Source of the DNA: Procambarus clarkii
Lineage: Eukaryota; Arthropoda; Malacostraca; Decapoda; Cambaridae
DNA: 64,000 bases
Assembly (NCBI RefSeq): GCF_040958095.1
Contig: NC_091237.1
Coordinates: forward strand, 11,822,428 to 11,886,427
Direction: 5' to 3'
Within the stretch, counting starts at the first letter, position 1. Every line of letters starts with the position of its first letter. Made by a program: the position numbers and the translations under genes. Shown here in pieces: positions 1-8,993 of this stretch. The notes beneath the pieces are model-generated. The model was not told where the DNA came from, ran no database searches, and saw only the letters and a list, made by a program, of their open reading frames with translations.

Positions 1-868
1 TACATCTAATCCTGTTGTCCTCTGTCCTTTGTCTTCTGTACTTCCTCCACTCCCTCCTGCTTCTCACCTTTGCTTCCTGACACTGTCTATTAAACCATGG
101 GTTATTATATTCCCTCCTGCTTTTTTCCTTTATTGTTGGAATAAATCTATCTTCAGCCTCCTTGCATTTCAATATGACTTGGTTCATCATACCTTGCACT
201 GTTTTTCCTCTAAGTTCTTCCTCCCACTGCACTTCTCCCAGGTAGTCCCTTATCCTTCTGTAGTCCCCTTTTCTGTAATCAAGTCTCCTTTCCCGGACCT
301 CTTGTCCTTTGGTCACAATTTTAAGCTCCATCATGTAGTCAAAGGCTAGGACACAATGGTCACTAGCTCCTAGTGGTATTTCATGTTCCAACTGCTCGAT
401 GTCTTCTACATTCTGAGTGATAATGAGATCTAATAGGCTGGGCGTATCCCCTCCTCTTTCCCTAGTATCTTCTTTCACATGCTGTGTTAGGAAATTCCTG
501 TCAATAACGTCTACCAGCTTCGCTCCCCAGGTCTCCTCCCCGCCATGGGGATTCCTCGTTTCCCAATCTATCTCTCCGTGATTTAGGTCCCCCATGACCA
601 GCAGCTTCGCTCTCATTCTATGCGCTAAAGTTGCTGCCCTCTGCAGTTCATCCATACATGTCTTGTTGCTGTCCTCGTACTCCTGCCTGGGCCTTCTACT
701 GTTTGGTGGGGGATTGTAGAGTATCAAGATTACAATCTTCTTCCCATCCACTGTCAGAGTTCCATGTATGAAGCTTGTGCTTTCATTGGTACCCGGATTT
801 TCCAGCTCATCAAACTTCCATTTCCGCTTTATTAGTAGTGCCACTCCTCCTCCCTGTCTCTGTGTCCT
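1..868 (-). pseudogene. LINE endonuclease fragment, runs off left edge
   Basis: On the minus strand a frame stays open from about 866 to the window edge in the parts I translated. It encodes an exonuclease-endonuclease-phosphatase domain of a CR1/L2-type non-LTR retrotransposon. Visible landmarks are GGGVALL near the start, a YNPPPNSRRPRQEY block, the catalytic-type MGDLNHGEIDW block (about 545-600) and a later SDH motif. The same blocks, with different residues, occur in the larger LINE at 2453-5224, so the two are related but distinct families. The endonuclease would nick target DNA for target-primed reverse transcription. The copy is cut at its 5' end next to the (TG)n tract at 877. The rest of the protein lies outside the window, so I cannot say whether the RT is intact. 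Confidence 0.8.
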
Positions 869-872
869 TTCT

Positions 873-876
<4 letters not shown>

Positions 877-933
<57 letters not shown>

Positions 934-978
934 GTGTATGTGTGTGTGTGTGTGTGCGTGCGTGTACGTGTGCGTGTA
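877..978. repeat. (TG)n microsatellite, slightly interrupted
   Basis: About 100 bp of TG dinucleotides with a few C and A interruptions. It sits between the 5'-truncated LINE fragment to its left and the 3' tail of the next minus-strand LINE to its right. On the minus strand it reads as the (CA)n tail of that second LINE. Confidence 0.95.
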
Positions 979-2302
979 ATTACCTAAGTGTAATTACCTA
1001 TGTGTAGTTACAGGATGAGAGCTACGCTCGTGGTGTCCCGTCTTCCCAGCACTCTTTGTCATATAACGCTTTGAAACTACTGACGGTCTTGGCCTCCACC
1101 ACCTTCTCACTTAACTTGTTCCAACCGTCTACCACTCAATTTGCGAAGGTGAATTTTCTTATATTTCTTCGGCATCTGTGTTTAGCTAATTTAAATCTAT
1201 GACCTCTTGTTCTTGAAGTGCCAGGTCTCAGGAAATCTTCCCTGTCGATTTTATCAATTCCTGTTACTATTTTGTATGTAGTGATCATATCACCTCTTTT
1301 TCTTCTGTCTTCTAGTTTTGGCATGTTTAATGCTTCTAACCTCTCCTCGTAGCTCTTGCCCTTCAGTTCTGGGAGCCACTTAGTAGCATGTCTTTGCACC
1401 TTTTCCAGTTTGTTGATGTGCTTCTTAAGATATGGGCACCACACAACCACTGCATATTCTAGCTTTGGCCTAACAAAAGTCATGAATAATTTCTTTAGTA
1501 TATCGCCATCCATGTATTTAAATGCAATTCTGAAGTTAGAAAGCATAGCATAGGCTCCTTGCACAATATTCTTTATGTGGTCCTCAGGTGATAGGTTTCT
1601 ATCTAGAACCACCCCTAGATCTCTTTCTTTATCAGAATTCTTTAAAGATTTCTCACATAATATATAGGTTGTGTGGGGTCTATGTTCTCCTATTCCACAT
1701 TCCATAACATGACATTTATTAACATTAAATTCCATTTGCCAAGTGGTGCTCCATATACTTATTTTGTCCAGGTCTTCTTGAAGGGCATGACAATCATCTA
1801 AATTTCTTATCCTTCCTATTATCTTAGCATCATCAGCAAACATGTTCATATAATTCTGTATTCCAACTGGTAGATCATTTATGTACACAATAAACATCAC
1901 TGGTGTAAGAACTGAACCCTGTGGTACTCCACTTGTGACATTTCTCCATTCCGATACATTGCCTCTGATTACTGCCCTCATTTTTCTATCAGTCAGAAAA
2001 TTTTTCATCCATGATAGAAGCTTACCTGTCACCCCTCCAATATTTTCCAGTTTCCAGAACAACCTCTTATGTGGAACTCTGTCGAAAGCCTTTTTTAGGT
2101 CCAGATAGATGCAGTCAACCCAACCATCTCTCTCCTGTAATATCTCTGTGGCTCGATCATAGAAACTGAGTAAATTCGATACACAGGATCTTCCAGATCG
2201 AAAACCATACTGTCTGTCTGATATTATATAATTTCTCTCTAAGTGTTCTACCCATTTAGTTTTGATTAGTTTTTCCAATACTTTCACTATTACACTTGTC
2301 AA
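976..2302 (-). mobile_element. 5'-truncated CR1-like LINE, RT domain with one nonsense codon
   Basis: The minus-strand frame from 2302 codes for the reverse transcriptase of a non-LTR retrotransposon. It enters near the fingers region (YGFR, then DLKKAFDRVPHKRL). SGVPQGSVL and the catalytic FADD motif follow, then the thumb and C-terminal region. A TGA at 1136-1138 ends the long frame after KFTFAN. The same frame continues after it with recognisable C-terminal residues (VVDGWNKL, then SFKALYD) to a TAG at 1022-1024, so the TGA is a disabling mutation. The 3' tail runs into (CA)n on the minus strand. The endonuclease half is missing and the break lies next to the (TG)n tract at 2311. The copy resembles, but is clearly diverged from, the LINE at 2453-5224. 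Confidence 0.88.
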
Positions 2303-2310
2303 TGATACAG

Positions 2311-2351
2311 TGTGTGTGTGTGTGTGTGCGTGTGCGTGTGTGTGTGTGTAC
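2311..2351. repeat. (TG)n microsatellite between two LINEs
   Basis: A short TG run with C interruptions. It forms the (CA)n tail of the minus-strand LINE to its right and abuts the truncated 5' end of the LINE to its left. Confidence 0.95.
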
Positions 2352-2452
2352 TCACCTAGTTGTACTCACCTAGTTGTGCTTGCGGGGGTTGAGCTCTGGC
2401 TCTTTGGTCCCGCCTCTCAACCGTCAATCAACAGGTGTACAGGTTCCTGAGC

Positions 2453-5224
2453 CTATTGGGCTCTATCATATCTACACTTGAAACTGTGTATGGAGTCAGC
2501 CTCCACCACATCACTTCCTAATGCATTCCATTTGTCAACCACTCTGACACTAAAAAAGTTCTTTCTAATATCTCTGTGGCTCATTTGGGCACTCAGTTTC
2601 CACCTGTGTCCCCTAGTGCGTGTGCCCCTTGTGTTAAATAGCCTGTCTTTATCAACCCTATCGATTCCCTTGAGAATCTTGAATGTGGTGATCATGTCCC
2701 CCCTAACTCTTCTGTCTTCCAACGAAGTGAGGTTCAATTCCCGTAGTCTCTCCTCGTAGCTCATACCTCTCAGCTCGGGTACTAGTCTGGTGGCAAACCT
2801 TTGAACCTTTTCCAGTTTAGTCTTATGCTTGACTAGATATGGACTCCATGCTGGAGCCGCATACTCCAGGATTGGTCTGACATATGTGGTATATAATGTT
2901 TTGAAAGATTCCTTACACAAGTTTCTAAAGGCCGTTCTTATGTTAGCCAACCTGGCATATGCTGCTGATGTTATCCTCTTGATATGAGCTTCAGGGAACA
3001 GGTCTGGCGTGATATCAACCCCCAGGTCTTTCTCTCTCTCTGACTCTTGAAGTATTTCATCTCCCAAGTGATACCTTGTGTCTGGTCTCCTGCTTCCTAC
3101 CCCTATCTTCATTACATTACATTTGCTTGGGTTAAACTCTAACATCCATTTGTTCGACCATTCCTGCAGCTTGTCCAGGTCTTCTTGAAGCCTCAAGCTG
3201 TCCTCCTCTGTCTTAATCCTTCTCATAATTTTGGCGTCGTCAGCAAACATTGAGAGGAATGAGTCTATACCCTCTGGGAGATCATTTACGTATATCAGAA
3301 ACAGGATAGGTCCAAGCACAGAGCCCTGTGGGACTCCACTGGTGACTTCACGCCATTCTGAGGTCTCACCCCTCACTATAACTCTCTGCTTCCTATTGCT
3401 TAGGTACTCCCTTATCCACTGGAGCGCCTTACCAGTTACTCCTGCCTGTTTCTCCAGCTTATGCATCAACCTTTTATGGGGTACTGTGTCAAAGGCTTTC
3501 CGACAGTCCAAAAAAATGCAGTCCGCCCATCCTTCTCTTTCTTGCTTAATCTTTGTCACCTGATCATAGAATTCTATCAAGCCTGTAAGGCAAGATTTAC
3601 CCTCCCTGAACCCATGTTGATGGGTTGTCACGAAGTCTCTTCTCTCCAGATGTGTTACTAGGTTTTTTCTCACAATCTTCTCCATCACCTTGCATGGTAT
3701 CCAAGTTAAGGACACTGGCCTGTAGTTCAGTGCCTCTTGTCTGTCACCCTTTTTAAATATTGGTACTACATTAGTAGTCTTCCATACTTCTGGTAGGTCT
3801 CCCGTTTCCAGTGACCTACTATACACTATGGAGAGTGGCAAGCAAAGTGCTCCTGCACACTCTTTCAATACCCATGGTGAGATTCCATCCGGCCCAACAG
3901 CTTTTCTCACATCCAGCTCCAATAGGTGCTTCTTGACCTCATCTCTTGTAATTTCGAACCTTTCCAAGGTCACCTGGTTTGCTGCCACCTCTCCTAGCTC
4001 CGTGACTTCTCCCTGTTTTATTGTAAAGACCTCCTGGAACCTTTTGTTGAGTTCTTCACACGCCTCTTTGTCATTCTCTGTGTACCTGTCCTCGCCCACC
4101 CTAAGTTTCATCACCTGTTCCTTCACTGTTGTCTTCCTCCTGATGTGACTGTGTAGTAGCTTTGGTTCGGTCTTGGCTTTATTAGCTATATCATTTTCAT
4201 ACCTTTTCTCAGCTGCTCTTCTCACACTAACATACTCGTTCCTGGTTCTCTGGTATCTCTCTCTACTTTCTGGTGTTCTGTTATTACGGAAGTTCCTCCA
4301 TGCCCTTTTGTTCAGCTCCTTTGCTTTCATACATTCCCTATTAAACCACGGATTCTTCCTTTGCTTCTCTGTTTTTTCCTGTTGGGCTGGGACAAACCTG
4401 CTTACAGCCTCCTGACATTTTTGGGTGACATAGTCCATCATGTCTTGTACGGACTTGGTTCCGAGTTCTGTGTCCCAATGTATATCCCATAGGAATTTAT
4501 TCATTTCCTCATAGTTTCCCTTTCGGTACGCCAGCCCTTTGTTTCCCAGTTCTTTTTTGGGGGTGATAATTCCTAGCTCAACCAGGTACTCAAAGCTCAA
4601 TACACTATGATCACTCATTCCCAAGGGGGCTTCCAACTTAACTTCCCTTATATCCGACTCATTTAGCGTAAATATCAGATCAAGCAAGGCTGGTTCATCC
4701 CCTCCCCTCGTTCTTGTCGGTCCCTTGACGTGTTGACTTAGAAAGTTTCTTGTTGCCACATCCAGCACCTTAGCTCTCCATGTGTCTGGGCTTCCATGTG
4801 GGTCTCTGTTCCCCCAATCTATCTTTCCATGGTTGAAGTCTTCCATGATTAGTAACCTGGATCCGTTCCTGCTAGCCACAGAAGCTGCTCTCTCTATTAT
4901 ATTGATGGTGGCCAAGTTGTTTCTATCATATTCCTGTCTGGGTCTTCTGTCATTCGGTGGGGGGTTATATATGACTACTATTATAATTTTCTGTCCTCCC
5001 GTTGCTATGGTGCCTGATATGTAGTCACTGAAACCTTCACAGTTCTGAATTACCATGTCTTCGAAACTCCAACCTTCTCTTAGTAGCAGAGCTACACCAC
5101 CTCCTCCTCTCCCTTCTCTCTCTTTCCTCACTACATAGTAGCTCTGTGGAAACACTGCGTTTGTTATGGTGTTAGCTTTGTTTCTGTGAGTGCTATTATG
5201 TCTGGGTTTTCTTCTAGTGCCCAT
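2453..5224 (-). CDS. LINE ORF2: endonuclease plus reverse transcriptase (923 codons, N-terminus in another frame)
   Basis: This protein would nick DNA and copy the LINE RNA at the target. The frame starts inside the endonuclease. A GGGGVALLLREGW block lies near residue 45, the DFNHGKIDWGNRD catalytic-type block near residue 130, and the SDH motif near residue 207. A charged linker follows, then the RT: RKAVGPDGISPW near 440, YRPVSLT near 500, DCRKAFDTVPHKRL near 580, SGVPQGSVLGP near 630 and the active-site MFADDAK near 665. The C-terminal region ends with KCRYDRAQ. The first methionine used here is not the real start: the endonuclease beginning lies in the overlapping frame 5164-5424, so one frameshift separates them. 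Otherwise the RT part has no internal stop, which marks a fairly young copy. CR1/L2/Jockey-group affinity is inferred from motif style. Confidence 0.9.
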   Translation of the reverse strand: MGTRRKPRHNSTHRNKANTITNAVFPQSYYVVRKEREGRGGGGVALLLREGWSFEDMVIQNCEGFSDYISGTIATGGQKIIIVVIYNPPPNDRRPRQEYDRNNLATINIIERAASVASRNGSRLLIMEDFNHGKIDWGNRDPHGSPDTWRAKVLDVATRNFLSQHVKGPTRTRGGDEPALLDLIFTLNESDIREVKLEAPLGMSDHSVLSFEYLVELGIITPKKELGNKGLAYRKGNYEEMNKFLWDIHWDTELGTKSVQDMMDYVTQKCQEAVSRFVPAQQEKTEKQRKNPWFNRECMKAKELNKRAWRNFRNNRTPESRERYQRTRNEYVSVRRAAEKRYENDIANKAKTEPKLLHSHIRRKTTVKEQVMKLRVGEDRYTENDKEACEELNKRFQEVFTIKQGEVTELGEVAANQVTLERFEITRDEVKKHLLELDVRKAVGPDGISPWVLKECAGALCLPLSIVYSRSLETGDLPEVWKTTNVVPIFKKGDRQEALNYRPVSLTWIPCKVMEKIVRKNLVTHLERRDFVTTHQHGFREGKSCLTGLIEFYDQVTKIKQEREGWADCIFLDCRKAFDTVPHKRLMHKLEKQAGVTGKALQWIREYLSNRKQRVIVRGETSEWREVTSGVPQGSVLGPILFLIYVNDLPEGIDSFLSMFADDAKIMRRIKTEEDSLRLQEDLDKLQEWSNKWMLEFNPSKCNVMKIGVGSRRPDTRYHLGDEILQESEREKDLGVDITPDLFPEAHIKRITSAAYARLANIRTAFRNLCKESFKTLYTTYVRPILEYAAPAWSPYLVKHKTKLEKVQRFATRLVPELRGMSYEERLRELNLTSLEDRRVRGDMITTFKILKGIDRVDKDRLFNTRGTRTRGHRWKLSAQMSHRDIRKNFFSVRVVDKWNALGSDVVEADSIHSFKCRYDRAQ

Positions 5225-5424
5225 TCTCCGAGTTCACTTGTTTTATTTGTAATTCCATCTATGTTAGTGTACATTGCCTTGAAGCTCACTTTCTTCAGTT
5301 CATTTTCTTGTCCCTTTCTTGGCGAGCATTCTGCTGGTGTGGGAAGCTTTTCAGTGGGTGAGATGATCTGTGAGGTGGTTTGCAGGGTTTCAGGGGAGTT
5401 TGGGGTGAGGGGTGGGGGTTTCAT
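5164..5424 (-). pseudogene. N-terminal endonuclease segment of the same LINE, frameshifted
   Basis: This 86-codon minus-strand frame contains YTNIDGITNKTSELGEW and then DIIALTETKL. These are the first two endonuclease blocks of CR1-type LINEs, with the conserved N near the start and the E of the TET block. It is immediately upstream of the 5224-2453 frame and overlaps it by about 60 bp, so a small indel near 5164-5224 separates two parts of one ancestral ORF. The frame appears open upstream through a Pro/Ser/Thr-rich linker encoded opposite the G-rich tract. I did not find an ORF1 with a zinc knuckle. Confidence 0.78.
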
Positions 5425-5429
5425 GGAAG

Positions 5430-5660
5430 GGGGGACAGGTAGGGTGTGGGTTAAGGAGATAGGGGGGACATGGAGGATACGGTGTGAGGGGGGGAGGAGG
5501 GATAGGGAGGGTATGGGATGAAGGGGGAGGGGGGAGTGGGGGGGAAAGGTGGGAGGGGGACATGATGGGAATGGGGAAGGGATGACAGGGTAAGAATGGG
5601 GTGGGGGGGAGGGAGGGTTGGGTGGGGGCAGGTAAGGTGAGGGGAAGGGAGGGTTTCTAT
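5430..5660. other. Very G-rich, C-poor tract (plus strand)
   Basis: About 230 bp with many runs of four or more G on the plus strand, so potentially G-quadruplex forming. On the minus strand it lies upstream of the LINE endonuclease and would encode proline-rich peptide. The strand asymmetry is strong compared with both flanks. Confidence 0.75.
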
Positions 5661-5787
5661 GCAGACGGGGGTGGTGGGGTTGCCCTCCCCTCTGGTGTTG
5701 CTGGGATGCTGGTTTTGGGTTCGCCTCTTGTGTCTAGGACTGTTGTGTTGGTGGCTGTGATTTCCTGGTTTCCTGGTTTTTGTTTGT

Positions 5788-5877
5788 GTGTGTGTGCGTG
5801 TGTGTGTGTGTGTGTGCGTGTGTGTGTGTGTGTGCGTGCGTGTGCATGTGCGTGTGTGTGTGTCTGTGTGTGTGTGC

Positions 5878-5908
<31 letters not shown>
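5788..5908. repeat. (TG)n microsatellite, interrupted
   Basis: About 120 bp of TG with scattered C and CA interruptions. It forms the 5' boundary of the large LINE and abuts an RT remnant at 5910. Confidence 0.95.
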
Positions 5909-5909
<1 letters not shown>

Positions 5910-5911
<2 letters not shown>

Positions 5912-6050
5912 AGGGGACAGGTCTGGGCTCCCTACCCACACTTTCCGAACATTCAGGGACATGTTGCAAGGTTTGGACATTTTCTTGGTATAACTTCTCC
6001 TTTTTCAAGTGAAGGTTCCATGCTGAGGTTGCATACTCAGGAGCAGGTCT
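5910..6050 (-). pseudogene. Short RT C-terminal remnant of a LINE
   Basis: The minus strand encodes YLRPAPEYATSAWNLHLKK followed by [15 protein letters not shown]. This matches in order the YVRPILEYAAPAWSPYL and KLEKVQ..LVPEL region of LINE reverse transcriptases seen elsewhere in this window. Only about 45 codons survive. It lies between the (TG)n tract and the left arm of the foldback element. Confidence 0.6.
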
Positions 6051-6893
6051 CAGATACCATGTACCAGCCCATCCTCCTGCTGTGGTAGTACTTACAGTAA
6101 CGACGAGGACCATGGTACATATACCCACCTACAACGAAATTAGAAAGTAGCAATCTTAACTATTGAGTTGGACAAACCTGAAAACTATTTTTTTACATGT
6201 GTTGCTTTGACAAACTAAGCTATCCCTAACCTCCCTAGGCCTAATACACAAATATCTGAGGTCTAATATAGTACACATGTGTACTATACTAGGCCTAGGA
6301 ATATAAAAGTTTGTGTTTTAGCTTCATTTATTTTAAAATAAGTCCTTACTAGTCAGTATATTATCTGAAAGCTAAGAACGTACGAAGTCTTAGCCTAGTA
6401 TAGCACACATATGTACTATATTAGGCCTCAGATAGCGTGTATTAGGCCTAGGAAGGTTAGGTTAGGTTAGGTTAGTGTGTCTTTGCAACATAAGTAGAAA
6501 ATCGTTTTCAGGTTTGTCCAAATTCAGTAGTACCAATGTCTACTTTCTAACTGTGTTGTATATCGGTATATGTACTATGGTTATCTTACCTTGAGGTTAT
6601 CTTGAGATGATTTCGGGGCTTTAGTGTCCCCGCGGCCCGGTCCTCGACCAGGCCTCCACCCCCAGGAAGCAGCCCGTGACACCTGACAAACACCCAGGTA
6701 CCTATTTACTACTAGGTAACAGGGGCATAGGGTGAAAGAAACTCTGCCCATTGTTTCTCGCCGGCGCCCGGAATCGAACCCGGGACCACAGGATCACAGT
6801 CCAGCGTGCTGTCCGCTCGGCCGACCGGCCCCCAAAAGCTAATGGTCCTTATCGTTATTATAAGTACTACCATAACAGGAGGATGGACTAGAT
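6050..6893. mobile_element. Foldback (long inverted repeat) element split by a SINE
   Basis: The left arm (about 6050-6300) and right arm (about 6380-6582, resuming 6838-6893) are inverted copies of each other. Matching landmarks are gttggacaaacctgaaaac (left, about 6170) against gttttcaggtttgtccaaat (right, about 6506), and the aggcctaatac and gtactatattaggcct segments nearer the centre. The outermost 55 bp of the right arm lies beyond the SINE at 6585-6834, so the SINE landed in an existing foldback. No coding capacity is visible. The right arm holds a short (TTAGG)-like run at 6457-6475. Confidence 0.7.
6585..6834 (-). mobile_element. tRNA-derived SINE (tail type 1)
   Basis: On the minus strand the element begins near 6833 with a tRNA-like head. 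It has an A-box-like ggccgagcggaca segment and a B box, gggttcgattcc, at about 6770-6784 in complement, with a perfect T stem. A core follows, containing gttacctagtagtaaatagg and gtcaggtgtcacgggctgct. The 3' tail includes cggtcctcgaccaggcc in complement and ends near ttgaggttatctt in complement. RNA polymerase III would transcribe it from the internal boxes. The core is shared with the SINE at 14649 but the 3' tail is entirely different. Confidence 0.82.
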
Positions 6894-6957
6894 TATTCAG
6901 ATCACTTCAAGAGATCGATTGTCAGGGTTTCACGGTGTCCCTCTGTCGCAACACTGG

Positions 6958-7230
6958 CGCCAGATTCACGAAGAAGCTACGCAAGCACTTACGAACCTGT
7001 ACTGATTGAGAAAATCTTTTCTCAATCTTTGCCGGCTTTGTTTACAATTATTAATCAGTTAATGAGCTCCGAAGCACCAGGAGGCTGTTTATAACAATAA
7101 TAACAGTTGATTGGCAAGTTTTCATGCTTGTAAACTGTTTAATATATACCGTCAAAGCCGTCAAAGATTGAGAAAAGATGTACACATTCGTAAATACTTG
7201 CGTAACTGCTTCGTGAATCTGCCCCCTGGC
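6958..7230. mobile_element. Palindromic MITE, copy 1
   Basis: A nonautonomous element of about 270 bp. Its left end reads gccagattcacgaagaag and its right end is the complement, ttcgtgaatctg(gc). Internal inverted blocks are ctttgccggctttg with caaagccgtcaaag, and gttaatgagctc with the central caggaggctgtttataacaa. Two further copies lie at 52994 and 57648. It has no coding capacity. Confidence 0.8.
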
Positions 7231-7309
7231 CGTTAGTGTTGTAACTGCTCTCACATTTGATGTCTCCGCTCTCACTACATCCCTTTATCTTCTTCCTGAG
7301 AGTTACTCG

Positions 7310-7475
7310 CTCTCACCCGCCTTGGGACTCTTCCCGGGACACCAGCCACCTTCTCTAGTTTCAGTAGGAGTCTTTAGTGCTGGACAAAATCAAATGGTTT
7401 CTGTCTGCCCTTCCTCTTCCTCTTGTTCGGTCTGTTACATTATTGTATAACTCCAGCAAGTGTCTAAGCAGCATT
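7310..7475 (-). pseudogene. Degenerate LINE RT fragment
   Basis: Minus-strand translation gives FDFVQH, stop, then RLLLKLEKVAGVPGRV. This corresponds to the KAFDTVPHKRL..KLE..GVTG stretch of LINE RTs. It carries a stop and probably frameshifts. It is too short to assign to a family. Confidence 0.5.
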
Positions 7476-7524
7476 TTCCATTGTTAGAAACGTGATGGTG
7501 TTTTGATACAAAATTTAGATGTTG

Positions 7525-8993
7525 TAAGTGGTCCACTTAGCTGTTCTAAGTGGTCCACTTAGCTGTTCTGTGTGGTCCACTTAGCTGTTCTATGTGGTCC
7601 ACTTAGCTGTTCTAAGTAGTTCACTTAGCTGTTCTAAGTGGTCGGCTTAGCTATTCTATGTGGTCCACTTAGCTGTTCTAAGTGGTCCACTTAGCTGTTC
7701 TAAGTGGTCGGCTTAGCTGTTCTATGTGGTCTGCTTAGCTGTTCTAAGTGGTCCACTTAGCTGTTCTAAGTAGTTCACTTAGCTGTTCTAAGTGGTCCAC
7801 TTAGCTGTTCAAAGTGGGCCGCTTAGCTGTTCTAAGTGGTCCACTTAGCTGTTCTATGTGGTCCACTTAGCTGTTCTATGTGGTCCACTTAGCTGTTCTA
7901 AGTGGTCCACTTAGCTGTCCTAAGTGGTCCACTTAGCTGTTCTAAGTGGTCCACTTAGCTGTTCTATGTGGTCCACTTAGCTGTTCTATGTGGTCCACTT
8001 AGCTGTTCTATGTGGTCCACTTAGCTGTTCTATGTGGTCCACTTAGCTGTTCTATGTGGTCCGCTTAGCTGTTCTAAGTGGTCCACTTAGCTGTTCTAAG
8101 TGGTCCACTTAGCTGTTCTGTGTGGTCCGCTTAGCTGTTCTAAGTGGTCCGCTTAGCTGTCCTAAGTGGTCCACTTAACTGTTCTATGTGGTCCACTTAG
8201 CTGTTCTATATGGGCTGCTTAGCTGTACTAAGTGGTCTACTTAGCTGTTCTAAGTGGTCCACTTAGCTGTTCTAAGTGGTCCACTTAGCTGTTCTAAGTG
8301 GTGCGCTTAGCTGTTCTATGTGGTCCACTTAGCTGTTCTAAGTGGTCGGCTTAGCTGTTCTAAGTGGTCCACTTAGCTGTTCTATGTGGTCCACTTAGCT
8401 GTTCTAAGTGGTCGGCTAAGCTGTTCTAAGTGGTCCACTTAGCTGTTCTATGTGGTCCACTTAGTTGTTCTATGTGGTCCACTTAGCTGTTCTATGTGGT
8501 CCACTTAGCTGTTCTATGTGGTCCGCTTAGCTGTTCTGTGATCCACTTAGCTGTTCTATGTGGTCCACTTGGCTGTTTTAAGTGGTCCACTTAGCTGTTC
8601 TAAGTGGTCCTCTTAGCTGTTTTAAGTGGTCCACTTAGCTGTTCTAAGTGGTCCACTTAGCTGTTCTAAGTGGTGCGCTTAGCTGTTCTATGTGGTCCAC
8701 TTAGCTGTTCTAAGTGGTCGGCTTAGCTGTACTATGTGGTCCACTTAGCTGTTCTATGTGATGCTTTTAGCTGTTCTATGTGGTCCACTTAGCTATTCTA
8801 TGTGGTCCACTTAGCTGTTCTAAGTGGTCCACTTAGCTGTTCTAAGTGGTCCGCTTAGCTGTTCTATATGGTCTGCTTAGCTGTTCTAAGTGGTCCACTT
8901 AGCTGTTCTATGTGGACCACTTAGCTGTTCTATGTGGTCCACTTAGCTGTTCTATGTGGACCACTTAGCTGTTTTATGTGGTCCATTTAGCCA
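7525..8993. repeat. 22-bp tandem array
   Basis: A tandem repeat with a 22-bp unit whose first 20 bases are gtggtccacttagctgttct. About 66 copies, with common variation at the last two bases (aa, at, gt) and at the gtcc/gtcg position. It joins the 40-bp array directly at about 8993 through a ccatttagccac junction. Confidence 0.95.

Larger units (their letters stand above)
2345..5787 (-). mobile_element. Near-complete CA-tailed CR1-like LINE
   Basis: This is the full extent of the largest LINE copy. On the minus strand it has a proline-rich or G-poor leader (about 5787-5430), an endonuclease start in one frame (5424-5164), a long endonuclease-RT frame (5224-2453) and a 3' tail of about 110 bp. 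The tail contains the segment aggcgggaccaaagagccag and ends in aggtgagtacaa-like sequence followed by (CA)n. The same tail recurs at 14861, 17490, 28430, 50800 and 53705, so the family is active or recently active in this genome. The 5' boundary is set by a (TG)n tract at about 5788, so some upstream sequence is probably missing. Confidence 0.85.

Noticed and set aside
6457-6475. Telomeric repeat array (TTAGG)n
   Set aside because: Only about four units, inside a foldback element, and similar short runs occur in other repeats. It is not a telomere.
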